DNA of 24,431 nt from a virus (IMGVR_UViG_3300007541_000211:1-24431), one strand, 5' to 3'. Numbered from the stretch's first letter, positions 1 through 8,725 are shown. Notes: a model not told the origin generated them from the letters alone. A program made the numbers and translations.

Positions 1-1252
1 ATCCACCACCACCGCCGCCTGTTCCACCAGAACTATTATCAGCACCACCACTGCCGCCGCCACCACCAGAGGTGCCACCACCCCCGCCGCCACCGCCGCC
101 GCCATCTTGTCCAGGGGTGTTACCTTCTGAACCGCTTCCTTCTCCCGTGCTACTACCAAATGAACCAGCAGTGCCACCACCACTAGCACCTCTATTCCAG
201 GATCCACCGCCACCACCACCGCCGCCACCGGCGACGATGATTCTTGATCCGTCTGATCTTACAGCAGTTCCTCCGCCGCCGCCGCCACCGAATCCAGAAC
301 ATCTTCTTCCATCACCCCCAGCACCAGCCTGTCCTCCTCTTCCTCCACTACCAGAACCAGACCCACCATCACCAGGAGATCCAAAGCAACCTCCACCTCC
401 ACCACCTTGTTTTCCAATTGTCCATGATAAAGTTCTACCACCATTAGCAAGAGTAAATTTACCAACTCTACCGTTACCACCACTGCCGCCACTACCGCCG
501 GCATCAGATCCACCACCACCACCTTTAGCTCCTGCCACAGTAACAGTGATGTCCTCAGAATCTGATGGTAAAGTAACAGAACCATTACTAGAAGATTGGA
601 CAAGTTTAGTTCTTGCATCAGTGGTGTCAGTTACTGTTCCATCAGAAACTGCAACTCCATTAAGGAACCACTGATACTGAACACCACTAGTAAAGAAAGA
701 ATCGGTTAATCCAGCATCAATTGTAAAAGTAACACTTGTTCCAACAAGTCCAGAAATGTTTGATGGTTGTGAGACAATTTCAAGTAAAGGTAATACAGAA
801 AGAGTTGCAATTCCAGATGAAACTCCATCATTAATTGCATTACCAGTAGAACGTGCAGTTCCAACAGTTACTGCAGATCCAATTGGTTGAGAATATGCAG
901 ATGGGACATAATCTGCTGTTAAGAAAAACTCCCTTCTATTATCTGTTGGAGTGATGAGATTTGAAAGTGTTAATGTTGTTGTAGCAGTTCCCGTTACATA
1001 GGTACTATCTGATAATGCACCAACTCCAACCTCATTCCAACGATAGGTAATGTATCCAGTATTTGTTGCTGGATTTGTAATGATACCAACAGTGTGGAAA
1101 AAAGCAGTGGCGATGCCACTAAAGGTAGCAACACCACTGCTTACAGTTCCAGAATCTGCTACAACAATTCCAGTTGTAGCAACCCCAACAGGATTTGAGG
1201 TAAATTGTAATACTGGACCGTTTAAGTCTAAAGAAGTTTGCTTATCAAACAT
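1..1252 (-). CDS. Glycine-rich, Ig-domain adhesin or tail-fibre tip protein (C-terminus cut by window edge)
   Basis: The frame is open on the minus strand from an ATG at 1252 to the window edge, giving at least 416 residues without a stop. The first ~150 residues are Thr/Val/Gly-rich beta-type sequence. Residues ~155-235 look like an Ig-like domain (a QPSNISGLVGTSVTF strand, then VQYQWFLNGVAV with the typical Trp). From about residue 245 the protein is mostly glycine, with runs of six to ten Gly broken by motifs such as RIIVAGGGGG. Such polyglycine arrays occur in gp38-type adhesins of T-even phages and in the glycine-rich domain of ALK-type receptors; here I infer host recognition. A good Shine-Dalgarno (GAGGT, 1261-1265) sits 8 nt before the ATG and overlaps the end of the upstream fibre gene, so the two are probably co-translated. 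The true C-terminus is not in the window. Confidence 0.75.
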   Translation of the reverse strand, partial: MFDKQTSLDLNGPVLQFTSNPVGVATTGIVVADSGTVSSGVATFSGIATAFFHTVGIITNPATNTGYITYRWNEVGVGALSDSTYVTGTATTTLTLSNLITPTDNRREFFLTADYVPSAYSQPIGSAVTVGTARSTGNAINDGVSSGIATLSVLPLLEIVSQPSNISGLVGTSVTFTIDAGLTDSFFTSGVQYQWFLNGVAVSDGTVTDTTDARTKLVQSSSNGSVTLPSDSEDITVTVAGAKGGGGGSDAGGSGGSGGNGRVGKFTLANGGRTLSWTIGKQGGGGGGCFGSPGDGGSGSGSGGRGGQAGAGGDGRRCSGFGGGGGGGTAVRSDGSRIIVAGGGGGGGGGSWNRGASGGGTAGSFGSSTGEGSGSEGNTPGQDGGGGGGGGGGTSGGGGGSGGADNSSGGTGGGGGG

Positions 1253-1260
1253 TATCGTTT

Positions 1261-1265
1261 ACCTC
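1261..1265 (-). promoter_or_regulatory. Ribosome binding site of the glycine-rich adhesin gene
   Basis: GAGGT on the minus strand, 8 nt before the ATG at 1252. It overlaps the stop codon of the upstream 1955-residue gene and fixes the adhesin start. Confidence 0.6.
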
Positions 1266-4200
1266 AATTGACAAAGTTCTGACCAACTACGACTCCGTAG
1301 AAATTACTTCCTCCATCAAATGTTTTGTATGAGTAGATGTCTGCTCTACTTGCAGTTGTTGTGATTCCTGGTAAAACTCCTCCACCTGGCCAGAAGACTG
1401 GAATGTCAGATCCACCAGAAGTCTTGAATGTATCAAGTCCAACATTGTGTCCGCCAGTTGAGTCTTGTACGATCTTAATCGTAAATTCACTTGCATCATT
1501 TGGAATATTGGTGATTGTGAAGGAATCAACCTTTTCATTCAATGTTAGAGTGAAGTTCTGAGATCTAGAAAGATCAAGGGTGACAACATTTGATACACTA
1601 GTAACGATTCCAACATGACCGTGGATAGTCTTATATCTAATTCTTCCTTCAACATCAAATTTGGATCTAGCAACAGAAGTACCAACACCAACATTTCCAG
1701 TTGAAAGAATAGCATTGAATACCGTTCCTGATGTTCCAACATGAATGATATTCGATGTTGTTACACCTGCCTTAATTCTACCATCAGTATTTCCTGTACT
1801 AATCAGTGCAAACTTACTAGAACTGAAAGTTCCACCAACAGAAACTTCACTTTCAAATGTTGCAGTAGAAATAAATCTAGATCCGTTAGTTACATACAGA
1901 GATGTTGCTGCAGTTCCTGCGATTTGAAGTTGTGCTGTAATACCGATACTAGTACCAATACCAACGAAGTGATTTGGATCATCCTTATCGTAAATAAATG
2001 TTCCACCAGTGTCTTCTTCCCAAATACTATCAAGGTTGGTAAGACCAGAACCATCACCAACAAAGGTTCCAAATACATTACCATTGACATACATTGTATA
2101 TCCTTGGGTTGAAGTTGTTCCTAAACCAACTTGTCCAGAGGAATTAACAGAGAATGAAGAACTTCCAGATCCAACTTGGAAGGTTGTGCTTCCAATTGAA
2201 GTTGTTCCGACACCAACTTGATCAAACAGATTAATATTAGCAGTCTTAGAGATGCTGATGTTACCGAAACGATACCAATCATTATCTGTTGTATAAACCC
2301 AACCAATATATCCAGACTTAGCAGGATTTGAATTATAAACAACATCTCCAGGGTTACCTGCAAGAGATGGTGTTGCAATACCTACGGTGTATTTTCTGGA
2401 AATTGTTGCATCACCTTGAATAAAGATAGATGATGCTTCGAATCCCTTAGTGGATGTTGAGGTTACTTTATCATTGAATACGACTGGTCCATCAAATTCT
2501 GAAATAATGTTATTATCTGGACCACCTTCAACTCTCAGCGAACGACTGATAGTAACTTCAAGTGGAGAAAGAACGTCAAATCCAATACTAATACCAGCAG
2601 GTAATACATCCTCACCAGTTACAGTTGGAATAGGTGCATCAAATACTTCTTCCTCACCAGTTGCAGAACTTACTTTTTTGTTACCAATATAGAAATCACC
2701 CTGGTCATTCATACCAGTATAAACAACAATACCACCGTCAGTCTTAGTTGATTGTGCTAAGAATTCTTCCTCAATTGAAAGTTGACGATCTTGTGTTTCG
2801 GGTAGAGCAGTTGAGTAGTTACCAGGACCATAACCAACATATTCAAATGTATGACCAGATGCGCGAAGAATTGAGTTTCTTCTGAGTTCAACTGGTGTTA
2901 CATGTACTCTTCTTACGACTGTGTTAATTGCATGACTTGATGCCTTTGTTCCCAAGACACCACGGAAAACAGAAACTGGATTTCCAGTTACTTTTGTTTT
3001 AACTCTTACAATCTCATCATTGATCTCAAGATAATCACCAATCTTAACATCAAGATTGTCTATATTTTGAAGTTCAATTGATGTTGTAGATGCGTTACTT
3101 ATTACTGCAGAAAGAGTAGTAGTAATTCCAGCATATTGAAGAACTTGGCGTCCTCCAACATTTTCATTATCGACAGTTATATTACCACTATTAGCGGAAA
3201 TTCCATTTCTAATTGCAAATTGTGTTCCAGCAACCGTTGGAGAGTTTGTTGATACTCCAAGATTGACAACAAATTCAGTAAGACTTGTATTTTTTGTTAC
3301 AACAACTTCTTTGTTATACAGATCATTGGTTGCACCAGAAAGTGTAATAACGTTATCAACTTTTAATCCATGATTTTGAGAAGTTACAACCGTTGCAATT
3401 CCAGACACGGAATCATAAGTAAATGATGTGATTCTCAGTGCTTCACCAGTCAGATAACCAAAAGCACTAGAAGTTAGATCAGATCCAGTTCCAGTTAAAT
3501 GGGGATTTCCAACAGTTGATGCAGAAGAAACTACAAATGATTTTGCAGCACCAACATTTACCTCACTAATTCTGTAAAGTTGATTATAATCTTTCAGAGT
3601 ATTGGAGGAAACGCCAATGATTCTTAAAGAATCGCCAACGTTGTTATAAACATCATCAACAGTAACATATCCTTGAACATGTCCAGTGGTGGTGGCAACA
3701 CCAACAACGGCAAGTGTATTTCCGATTCCGTATGCACTACCACCATCCATGATTTGAACAGCAGTAATACCACCGATAGCATCAACTGTGATTGCTGCAG
3801 TAGCATAATCACCAGTTACAGATCCAGCAAATCCAACTAAACGGGCATTATATAGAGTTGCTGCAGAACCACTTCCATATGCAGTTCCACTTTCAGCAAT
3901 ACTTACTTTAGTAATTCGATTTAATCCAATATCATTAGTTGTGTGAATGATATGTGATGTTCCAGCAGCAGAAACTGATACGATATCAGTAATACCAAAT
4001 CCAACTTTATCATCAACCAGTTTTTTATTGACAGTCTCTTTTGTCAAACTGTGTCTTGGTTCATCAACAATAACATTTCCAACTGGTGTTGGAGCAGCAA
4101 AACATACTGATGCATCTGGATCAGATTTTGGAGTGTCTCTATCAGTTTGTGGATATAAGAATTGAACGGGTTGAGAGAACTCTTTTCCAGTGAATGGAGC

Positions 4201-7131
4201 AACAGAAGGGGCGTTTGAAGAGTTCAGAACAACAAGATGGTAGATACCGTCTTGTTCACCAGCAATGTATTTTTGAACCTCTTGAGATCTGTAGAGATAA
4301 TATGTGTTATTGTATCTCTTTCTCTTGAACGTTGGCAGACTTGTTGTTCTATTTGAAGTATCATTAGTGAAAGTTCCTGGGTCACTGCCAAGTGGAACAG
4401 TGAATGATTTGGAACTACTAATACCTGTTACAGTAAAGGTATTGTTGAATGCAGAACTACCGATTCCAACACTATTAGACGATGTTGTGACATTGGAAAT
4501 TTCGACTACAGACCCTACAGAGAGGTTATGTGGCAATTCTGTCTCAAAGACAGCATTTGATCCATCCCAAATTGCATTAGCAATAAATCTGAAGTTTCTC
4601 TGTTCATTAACATTTGAAAGAGAAACAACAGTAGGACTGAAATAAGATTCGACTTCAGTATCGGTAGATCCAGTTACATCACTTGATTCTTGGAGGACGT
4701 ATCCATCAGCGGGTGGTCTTGCTGAGGTAATTCCTGAACCAGAAGGTATGACATATCTTAATTTATAAATTGTATCAGATAAGTTTCTGGTATCTGGTGT
4801 TCTAGAAATAAATGTTCTTGGTGTTGCTGCACCGAGACTTGTTGTTCCCAGAGAAACAATCTTTGTTGAAAGATTATTATCTGTTGCAGCGGTGGCAACG
4901 TTAATATACCACTGATTTTCAGTAGTATCATATTGAATTGGGTGTCCAATGTCACCAGAGTTTTTATCAGATACTCTGGATACAATTTTTAATCTTCCGC
5001 CAGAACTATTGATTGTTACTTGAGAAGCAGCAAGAGCATCATTCAGAGTTTTAGCAAGTCTAACTTGATCCGTATTAAGACCAGATGTAATAGCATAATA
5101 AATTTTATTAGCATCAACCCCATCTGGTAATTGTGCAGTGTCACTTAGAACTCTGATTGATTCACCCTCAATGAAGTTATGAGGACTTTGTAATGTAATT
5201 GTATCAGAAGAAATACTATTAACACCAACAGAACTTCTACCAACATTAAAAGATTTTTCAGATGTAACTTCATTACCGGAATATCCAGTATTTGGAACAA
5301 TAATTCTTGCAGAATATTCTGCTGAGGTATTTGACTCCGAGATTAAAGTCTTTAATCTATCACCTTCTCTTGCACCAATTCTATATCCTTCAATAACGTT
5401 GTCAGGAGCAACGTCTGAGTTTGTCTGATTGTAGAGATAAAGTCTATCAGTTGTTGCTGCACCAATTGTTCTCTCGACTGTCTTGGCAACATCAATTGCA
5501 TTGAATTCTACATTTGCCGTAATGTCAGAAAGTTGCTTTGGTGGAATAATGTGAGTGATGTATCCAACATCATCTCTAGAAAATGCTGAATTTCTAAATC
5601 CTTTTGCAATAAGTGATTTTGAACCAAAGTTTGAGTTGGAGTTGGTGATTGATTGATCGCCGCCAGTATCAGCAACGAAGTGTTCAGCAAATCCAATTGC
5701 AAATACAGAAACGATTTGCAAAATAGCATTGTTAGAACACTTAATGTGGAAACTGCTATATTCTGGTTTATAGACTGCTAAAGAATCACTGTGTAAGTTT
5801 TCATTTCCAGCAGTGGTTGAGTCTTTGTAAGTTCCACTTGAGGTGTCATATTTTACAAAGGCATTATCATCTTTTTGCAGTCCAATTCCAGTAAATTGGG
5901 CAATAACCATCGACTTAAATCCAGTCGCTTTGTCGCCATCAGCATGAACACCACACATTCCGAATACGGATCTAAGTGAGATGTTGAAAATATATGGAGA
6001 TGCTGAAGTAACAGTGTCGACATTCAGAGTTACAATTCCTCCAGTTGGAGTTGGAAGAGCATTTGTTGGTGCTGCACTTACAGCATATTTAAATTCTGTT
6101 GAACTTACAACATCACTTACAACATATTGTCCATTATATCCGCTTGCAGTGATTCCATTAACTTGGAATGCTGTATCAACTGCAATTCCATCGAGAGCGG
6201 AATCTGTAGTTACAGTAATTGTTGTTGATGAAGTTGTGCCGTCGCCTGCTTTTATACTTGTGATACCAACATTGCCAGACTTTGGTCCAACAATTCTGTA
6301 TTCATCGATTTTTGGTTGAATATCTAATCCAGATGCTGGATAATCTGGTTCGACTTCACGACCAGAAGAAGGTCCATAAGCAAGACCAACTTTCTCATAA
6401 TACATTTCCAGATCAGTTCTGGTTGAAGTATATGTAAGGAAAGCATCGTCAATTTTTACTGGATTGACACCATCAGCATATTCAAAGCAAGTTAATTTAT
6501 GGTGTGAGAAGTTTGGAACAAAGGTATTTGAAGTATAATCCTTATAGATAACTCCGTTTGGATCTCCATCCAAAAGGGTAAATTGCCAAAGATAAGAAAT
6601 ACCAGTTAATCTGAAGATAGCAGATCTTTCAATATTATCATTCGATGGATTTGGTACGTATCTTGGACGAATTTTAGTTTTTCTTAAGTCAAGACCAACG
6701 ATAGATGTTCCTCGTGGAAGAATAACACCACCATGAATACTGTTTAACTTATAGAGAGCATTATCATCAGTGGTGAGGTCAAAATTTGTTGTCAGGTCAA
6801 ATTGAGAGAAATTTGTGGATGTGGTTCCATTTCTCAGTTGGAAAGTATTAGCAGTGGTTTCGTGGATAGGAATCCATCCTGGTCGGTTATCAATTAAGTG
6901 CTCACCAGGATAGAGTAAAATAGTAGTTTGACCGAATCTATCATTATCCAGTCCAGCTTGATATGAGAATCTTGCTGCCTCAACTAATGCTCTCTGGATT
7001 GTCTTGAATGGGCGAGCAAGAGAGTTGCCTTGATTTTCTATGCTGTCCGTGGCATCCAAATCATTTGGATTAACATACAAGATATTTCCACGCGCATTCT
7101 TTAGGAAATTATCTAAACGACTGAGAGGCAT
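1264..7131 (-). CDS. Very large virion structural / tail-fibre-like protein
   Basis: A 1955-residue protein, the largest in the window. The N-terminus (residues ~15-90) carries ILYVNPNDLDA...RPFKTIQRALVEAARF...TTILLYPGEH, the usual entry to a pectate-lyase-type right-handed beta-helix in phage fibres and spikes. The long middle is Ser/Thr/Gly/Val-rich beta sequence with many short GVGTTS or GIGST-like turns. Near residue 1695 is FVGDGSGLTNLD, a motif typical of phage fibre shafts. The last ~130 residues (VTLDLSRSQNFTLTL...FTIKIVQDSTGG...YGVVVGQNFVN) form a beta-sandwich-like end found in many marine phage fibre proteins. It lies between a late-promoter-like box and the glycine-rich adhesin, so a shaft-plus-tip relation is likely. 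The exact T4 counterpart is not clear, and assignment to long or short fibre is inference. Confidence 0.8.
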   Translation of the reverse strand: MPLSRLDNFLKNARGNILYVNPNDLDATDSIENQGNSLARPFKTIQRALVEAARFSYQAGLDNDRFGQTTILLYPGEHLIDNRPGWIPIHETTANTFQLRNGTTSTNFSQFDLTTNFDLTTDDNALYKLNSIHGGVILPRGTSIVGLDLRKTKIRPRYVPNPSNDNIERSAIFRLTGISYLWQFTLLDGDPNGVIYKDYTSNTFVPNFSHHKLTCFEYADGVNPVKIDDAFLTYTSTRTDLEMYYEKVGLAYGPSSGREVEPDYPASGLDIQPKIDEYRIVGPKSGNVGITSIKAGDGTTSSTTITVTTDSALDGIAVDTAFQVNGITASGYNGQYVVSDVVSSTEFKYAVSAAPTNALPTPTGGIVTLNVDTVTSASPYIFNISLRSVFGMCGVHADGDKATGFKSMVIAQFTGIGLQKDDNAFVKYDTSSGTYKDSTTAGNENLHSDSLAVYKPEYSSFHIKCSNNAILQIVSVFAIGFAEHFVADTGGDQSITNSNSNFGSKSLIAKGFRNSAFSRDDVGYITHIIPPKQLSDITANVEFNAIDVAKTVERTIGAATTDRLYLYNQTNSDVAPDNVIEGYRIGAREGDRLKTLISESNTSAEYSARIIVPNTGYSGNEVTSEKSFNVGRSSVGVNSISSDTITLQSPHNFIEGESIRVLSDTAQLPDGVDANKIYYAITSGLNTDQVRLAKTLNDALAASQVTINSSGGRLKIVSRVSDKNSGDIGHPIQYDTTENQWYINVATAATDNNLSTKIVSLGTTSLGAATPRTFISRTPDTRNLSDTIYKLRYVIPSGSGITSARPPADGYVLQESSDVTGSTDTEVESYFSPTVVSLSNVNEQRNFRFIANAIWDGSNAVFETELPHNLSVGSVVEISNVTTSSNSVGIGSSAFNNTFTVTGISSSKSFTVPLGSDPGTFTNDTSNRTTSLPTFKRKRYNNTYYLYRSQEVQKYIAGEQDGIYHLVVLNSSNAPSVAPFTGKEFSQPVQFLYPQTDRDTPKSDPDASVCFAAPTPVGNVIVDEPRHSLTKETVNKKLVDDKVGFGITDIVSVSAAGTSHIIHTTNDIGLNRITKVSIAESGTAYGSGSAATLYNARLVGFAGSVTGDYATAAITVDAIGGITAVQIMDGGSAYGIGNTLAVVGVATTTGHVQGYVTVDDVYNNVGDSLRIIGVSSNTLKDYNQLYRISEVNVGAAKSFVVSSASTVGNPHLTGTGSDLTSSAFGYLTGEALRITSFTYDSVSGIATVVTSQNHGLKVDNVITLSGATNDLYNKEVVVTKNTSLTEFVVNLGVSTNSPTVAGTQFAIRNGISANSGNITVDNENVGGRQVLQYAGITTTLSAVISNASTTSIELQNIDNLDVKIGDYLEINDEIVRVKTKVTGNPVSVFRGVLGTKASSHAINTVVRRVHVTPVELRRNSILRASGHTFEYVGYGPGNYSTALPETQDRQLSIEEEFLAQSTKTDGGIVVYTGMNDQGDFYIGNKKVSSATGEEEVFDAPIPTVTGEDVLPAGISIGFDVLSPLEVTISRSLRVEGGPDNNIISEFDGPVVFNDKVTSTSTKGFEASSIFIQGDATISRKYTVGIATPSLAGNPGDVVYNSNPAKSGYIGWVYTTDNDWYRFGNISISKTANINLFDQVGVGTTSIGSTTFQVGSGSSSFSVNSSGQVGLGTTSTQGYTMYVNGNVFGTFVGDGSGLTNLDSIWEEDTGGTFIYDKDDPNHFVGIGTSIGITAQLQIAGTAATSLYVTNGSRFISTATFESEVSVGGTFSSSKFALISTGNTDGRIKAGVTTSNIIHVGTSGTVFNAILSTGNVGVGTSVARSKFDVEGRIRYKTIHGHVGIVTSVSNVVTLDLSRSQNFTLTLNEKVDSFTITNIPNDASEFTIKIVQDSTGGHNVGLDTFKTSGGSDIPVFWPGGGVLPGITTTASRADIYSYKTFDGGSNFYGVVVGQNFVN

Positions 7132-7161
7132 CTTATTTGCACGATAAGTTCTGTTATGGAT

Positions 7162-7169
7162 TATTTATC
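7162..7169 (-). promoter_or_regulatory. Late-promoter-like box (GATAAATA) for the 1955-residue structural gene
   Basis: The minus strand reads GATAAATA, one mismatch from the T4 late consensus TATAAATA, 30 nt before the ATG at 7131. It sits just after the terminator of the upstream block, where a new transcript would have to start. Confidence 0.5.
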
Positions 7170-7174
7170 ATAAG

Positions 7175-7207
7175 AAAAAAGGGTAACCTCTCTGAGGTCA
7201 CCCTTTT
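7175..7207 (-). terminator. Rho-independent terminator ending the accessory (tRNA / Mom-like) block
   Basis: On the minus strand AAAAGGGTGACCTC pairs with GAGGTTACCCTTTT around a 3-nt loop and is followed by TTTTTTC. The one non-Watson-Crick position is a G.U pair only on the minus-strand transcript (A/C mismatch on plus), so the hairpin works best for minus-strand transcription. It lies 18 nt past the stop of the Mom-like gene. Confidence 0.85.
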
Positions 7208-7225
7208 CGCACTTCCTTCACACTG

Positions 7226-7837
7226 TTATATATTAGCATAACTTTCTTGTTTCCACAAGAGGTCTAACTTCTTATCAAATACCATTACATATCTGTGTTT
7301 ACGGGAGCGATTTTTCCATTCTCCATTGCACCCCTTAACAGAACCTCTGGAATGCTTGGTGCCATCGGCATAGTAGAAATCTTTCTTTGAATCTGATAGA
7401 CCGCAATACCTAAAGTTGCAAGCCCGATAAATTGTGCCGTTATGATAGTCGCTATCAGCGTATGAGATGATTGCTTTGACTTCTGTATCTTTTCTAAGTC
7501 TCTTAATCGCCTTTGAAACGAACCAAGAAGTGATATTATACTCTCCCTGCTGAGTATCGGGGTGGATGCAGAGCCTTGAGAGTTCGAAGAGTCCTTGCTG
7601 TTCATTTCTTTCTAGTCCAAATGCACCTTTTGCAATTTCTGGTACGGGAAGTCCTGTAAAGATACAAACTCCCAATGTACCTCCAATATTTAGAGGTGAA
7701 AAGTCATTTTTCTTAAAAAGACCGTAATTCCAACCTGACTTAAATCCTTTAGAAAAGTCCTTCAAATAGTGATAGGTAAGTAAAAGTTCTTTTGCTTCCT
7801 TTTTACCTATTCTATCAATATAGTAGTCAGATTTCAT
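7226..7837 (-). CDS. Mom-like DNA adenine modification protein (GNAT-type fold)
   Basis: A 203-residue protein resembling the Mom family, whose phage Mu member converts adenine to a carbamoylmethylated form that resists restriction. Motifs seen: YHYLK near residue 22; ELSRLCIHPD (85-94), the acyl-CoA-binding-type strand-helix region; ISYADSDYHNGTIYRACNFRYCG (124-146), close to the SYAD..GH.G.IY.A...Y.G signature of Mom-like proteins; and a C-terminal basic KHRYV (180-184). Mu Mom is of similar size. The start overlaps the end of the preceding small ORF by 11 nt and a strong terminator follows. Under the host-type promoter upstream it would be made early, which suits protection of phage DNA. 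The function is inferred from motifs; another GNAT-like activity is possible. Confidence 0.6.
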   Translation of the reverse strand: MKSDYYIDRIGKKEAKELLLTYHYLKDFSKGFKSGWNYGLFKKNDFSPLNIGGTLGVCIFTGLPVPEIAKGAFGLERNEQQGLFELSRLCIHPDTQQGEYNITSWFVSKAIKRLRKDTEVKAIISYADSDYHNGTIYRACNFRYCGLSDSKKDFYYADGTKHSRGSVKGCNGEWKNRSRKHRYVMVFDKKLDLLWKQESYANI

Positions 7838-7991
7838 TCATCATGTACTCCACAGTATTTGCAACATCACTCATTGCATCTTTTAAATTTGGTCTTTGTC
7901 CAGATTCCATTTTAGTAATTGGACGACGATTATCGATAAGAGTCCATCTCCATTGACCCATTTCTTTACAATACCAGAGATTAATTTTCAT
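7827..7991 (-). CDS. Small conserved hypothetical protein, 54 residues
   Basis: Reads MKINLWYCKEMGQWRWTLID... and ends ANTVEYMMNEI. It is rich in Trp and aromatic residues in the first half and looks like a small soluble protein. An upstream in-frame ATG at 8015 would overlap the previous gene; the ATG at 7991 lies 5 nt past that gene's stop and follows GAG in a Shine-Dalgarno-like context, so it is preferred. I associate short proteins of this style with T4-type cyanophages. Function unknown. Confidence 0.6.
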   Translation of the reverse strand: MKINLWYCKEMGQWRWTLIDNRRPITKMESGQRPNLKDAMSDVANTVEYMMNEI

Positions 7992-7996
7992 GTTAC

Positions 7997-8266
7997 TCAG
8001 TCTATTGGTAAACATTCTGGATTTTCTAATTCCAGTTCAAACATTAACGGATGGCATTGTTCATCAATTAGATAAAAAGAGGAAAGGTACAGATTTTCTG
8101 GTTCATATCTCAATTCTTGATCTGCCATTTCCAAGATCTCAGAATCATAATATAAACTCTCTTCACATTCATCGAAAGTAAATGCTATTCCATTTATAAA
8201 ATACATCAGAACTAATAGTGTTCCCTTATTGTACCACACATATCGAGTGTCAATACGGTATTTCAT
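7997..8266 (-). CDS. Hypothetical acidic protein, 89 residues
   Basis: Starts MKYRIDTRYVWYNKGTLLVLMYFINGIAF and continues with an acidic, Tyr/Leu-rich second half ending ELENPECLPID. The frame is open further up to an ATG at 8305, but that start lies inside the tRNA-Thr gene, so the ATG at 8266 is chosen. No recognisable domain. It lies between the tRNAs and another small ORF in the accessory block. Confidence 0.5.
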   Translation of the reverse strand: MKYRIDTRYVWYNKGTLLVLMYFINGIAFTFDECEESLYYDSEILEMADQELRYEPENLYLSSFYLIDEQCHPLMFELELENPECLPID

Positions 8267-8286
8267 TAGTTTTTTTGATTTTTTGG

Positions 8287-8294
8287 TATTTATT
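8287..8294 (-). promoter_or_regulatory. Possible late-promoter-like box (AATAAATA)
   Basis: The minus strand reads AATAAATA, one mismatch from TATAAATA, 20 nt before the ATG at 8266 and just past tRNA-Thr. It also forms the loop of a 6-bp palindrome (TTGGTA / TACCAA), so it may instead be a tRNA 3' trailer structure. Weak call. Confidence 0.25.
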
Positions 8295-8299
8295 ACCAA

Positions 8300-8373
8300 A
8301 GCCACTTGTCGGACTTGAACCGACGACCTACGGTTTACAAAACCGTTGCTCTATCCAGCTGAGCTAAAGTGGC
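8300..8373 (-). tRNA. tRNA-Thr (anticodon UGU)
   Basis: Minus-strand cloverleaf. Acceptor GCCACTT pairs perfectly with AAGTGGC, the D arm is AGCTC..GAGC-like, the anticodon stem ACGGT/ACCGT encloses the loop TTTGTAA (anticodon TGT), and the T arm is GTCGG TTCAAGT CCGAC. The 3' CCA is not encoded. It would read ACA codons, favoured in AT-rich phage genes. It is 2 nt from the tRNA-Leu gene, so both probably come from one transcript. Confidence 0.95.
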
Positions 8374-8375
8374 AA

Positions 8376-8460
8376 TAGGAGCGGGGGGACTTGAACCCCC
8401 ACAGGATTAACTCCCAACGGATTTTAAGTCCGGTGCGTCTACCGATTCCGCCACGCTCCC
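8376..8460 (-). tRNA. tRNA-Leu (anticodon UAA)
   Basis: Minus-strand class II cloverleaf of about 85 nt. Acceptor GGGAGCG pairs with CGCTCCT (closing G.U), the anticodon loop is CTTAAAA (anticodon TAA), a long variable arm with a short stem follows, and the T arm is GGGGG TTCAAGT CCCCC. The discriminator is A, as expected for tRNA-Leu. It would read UUA. No CCA is encoded. Confidence 0.95.
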
Positions 8461-8470
8461 AAAAAAGTCT

Positions 8471-8650
8471 TTAGACTTCGACTTTTACAACATCAGTTGA
8501 AGTGGTGTAAGTAGGAAGATGAAAACGGCAATACTCATTAAAGGTGATTTTCATTTCCTTCCAGGTAAGACCACAATTATCCGCTGCTTTGGGTACATTC
8601 CATTTTGCCGCAAACAGCATTTCCATTGATTTTCTGGTTTCTGGACGCAT
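8471..8650 (-). CDS. Small conserved hypothetical protein, 59 residues
   Basis: Minus-strand ORF from ATG 8650 to TAA 8471. It reads MRPETRKSMEMLFAAKWNVP, then KAADNCGLTWKEMKITFNEY, and ends STDVVKVEV. The pattern (a helix ending AAKWN.PKAA.NCGLTWKEMK..F.EYC) looks like a small helix-turn-helix-like fold, as if a DNA-binding region selected by WNVPKAADNCGLTW; this is inference. I recall similar short proteins in T4-type cyanophages. It sits in the accessory block between the leading small ORF and the tRNAs, 10 nt before tRNA-Leu. Confidence 0.65.
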   Translation of the reverse strand: MRPETRKSMEMLFAAKWNVPKAADNCGLTWKEMKITFNEYCRFHLPTYTTSTDVVKVEV

Positions 8651-8684
8651 TTGAAAAAGTAATAGAGTAAAAAATTTGCCGGGA

Positions 8685-8702
8685 ATTTTTCCGCCGAAAA
8701 AT
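8685..8702 (-). other. Intergenic hairpin in the accessory block
   Basis: ATTTTTC and GAAAAAT form a perfect 7-bp stem around a 4-nt loop (CGCC on plus). On the minus transcript a run of six T lies 10 nt further on, too far for a standard terminator. It could be an attenuator or a processing site between two small ORFs. Confidence 0.3.
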
Positions 8703-8725
8703 GGAACTAAAAGCTAATTTTGGTG

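Noticed and set aside
72-674. Plus-strand 200-residue proline-rich ORF
   Set aside because: It is the complement of the glycine-rich coding region (GGN read backwards gives Pro codons). The minus-strand frame is open to the window edge and has a start with a good ribosome site.
8267-8305. Longer N-terminus (ATG 8305) for the 89-residue hypothetical gene
   Set aside because: The extension overlaps the 3' end of tRNA-Thr, encodes Lys-rich sequence with no conservation expected, and a nearer ATG exists at 8266.
8463-8495. Terminator between the 59-residue ORF and tRNA-Leu
   Set aside because: AAGTC-TAAA-GACTT followed by four T is a weak 5-bp AT-rich hairpin, and the tRNAs and further genes downstream lack another promoter of clear quality.
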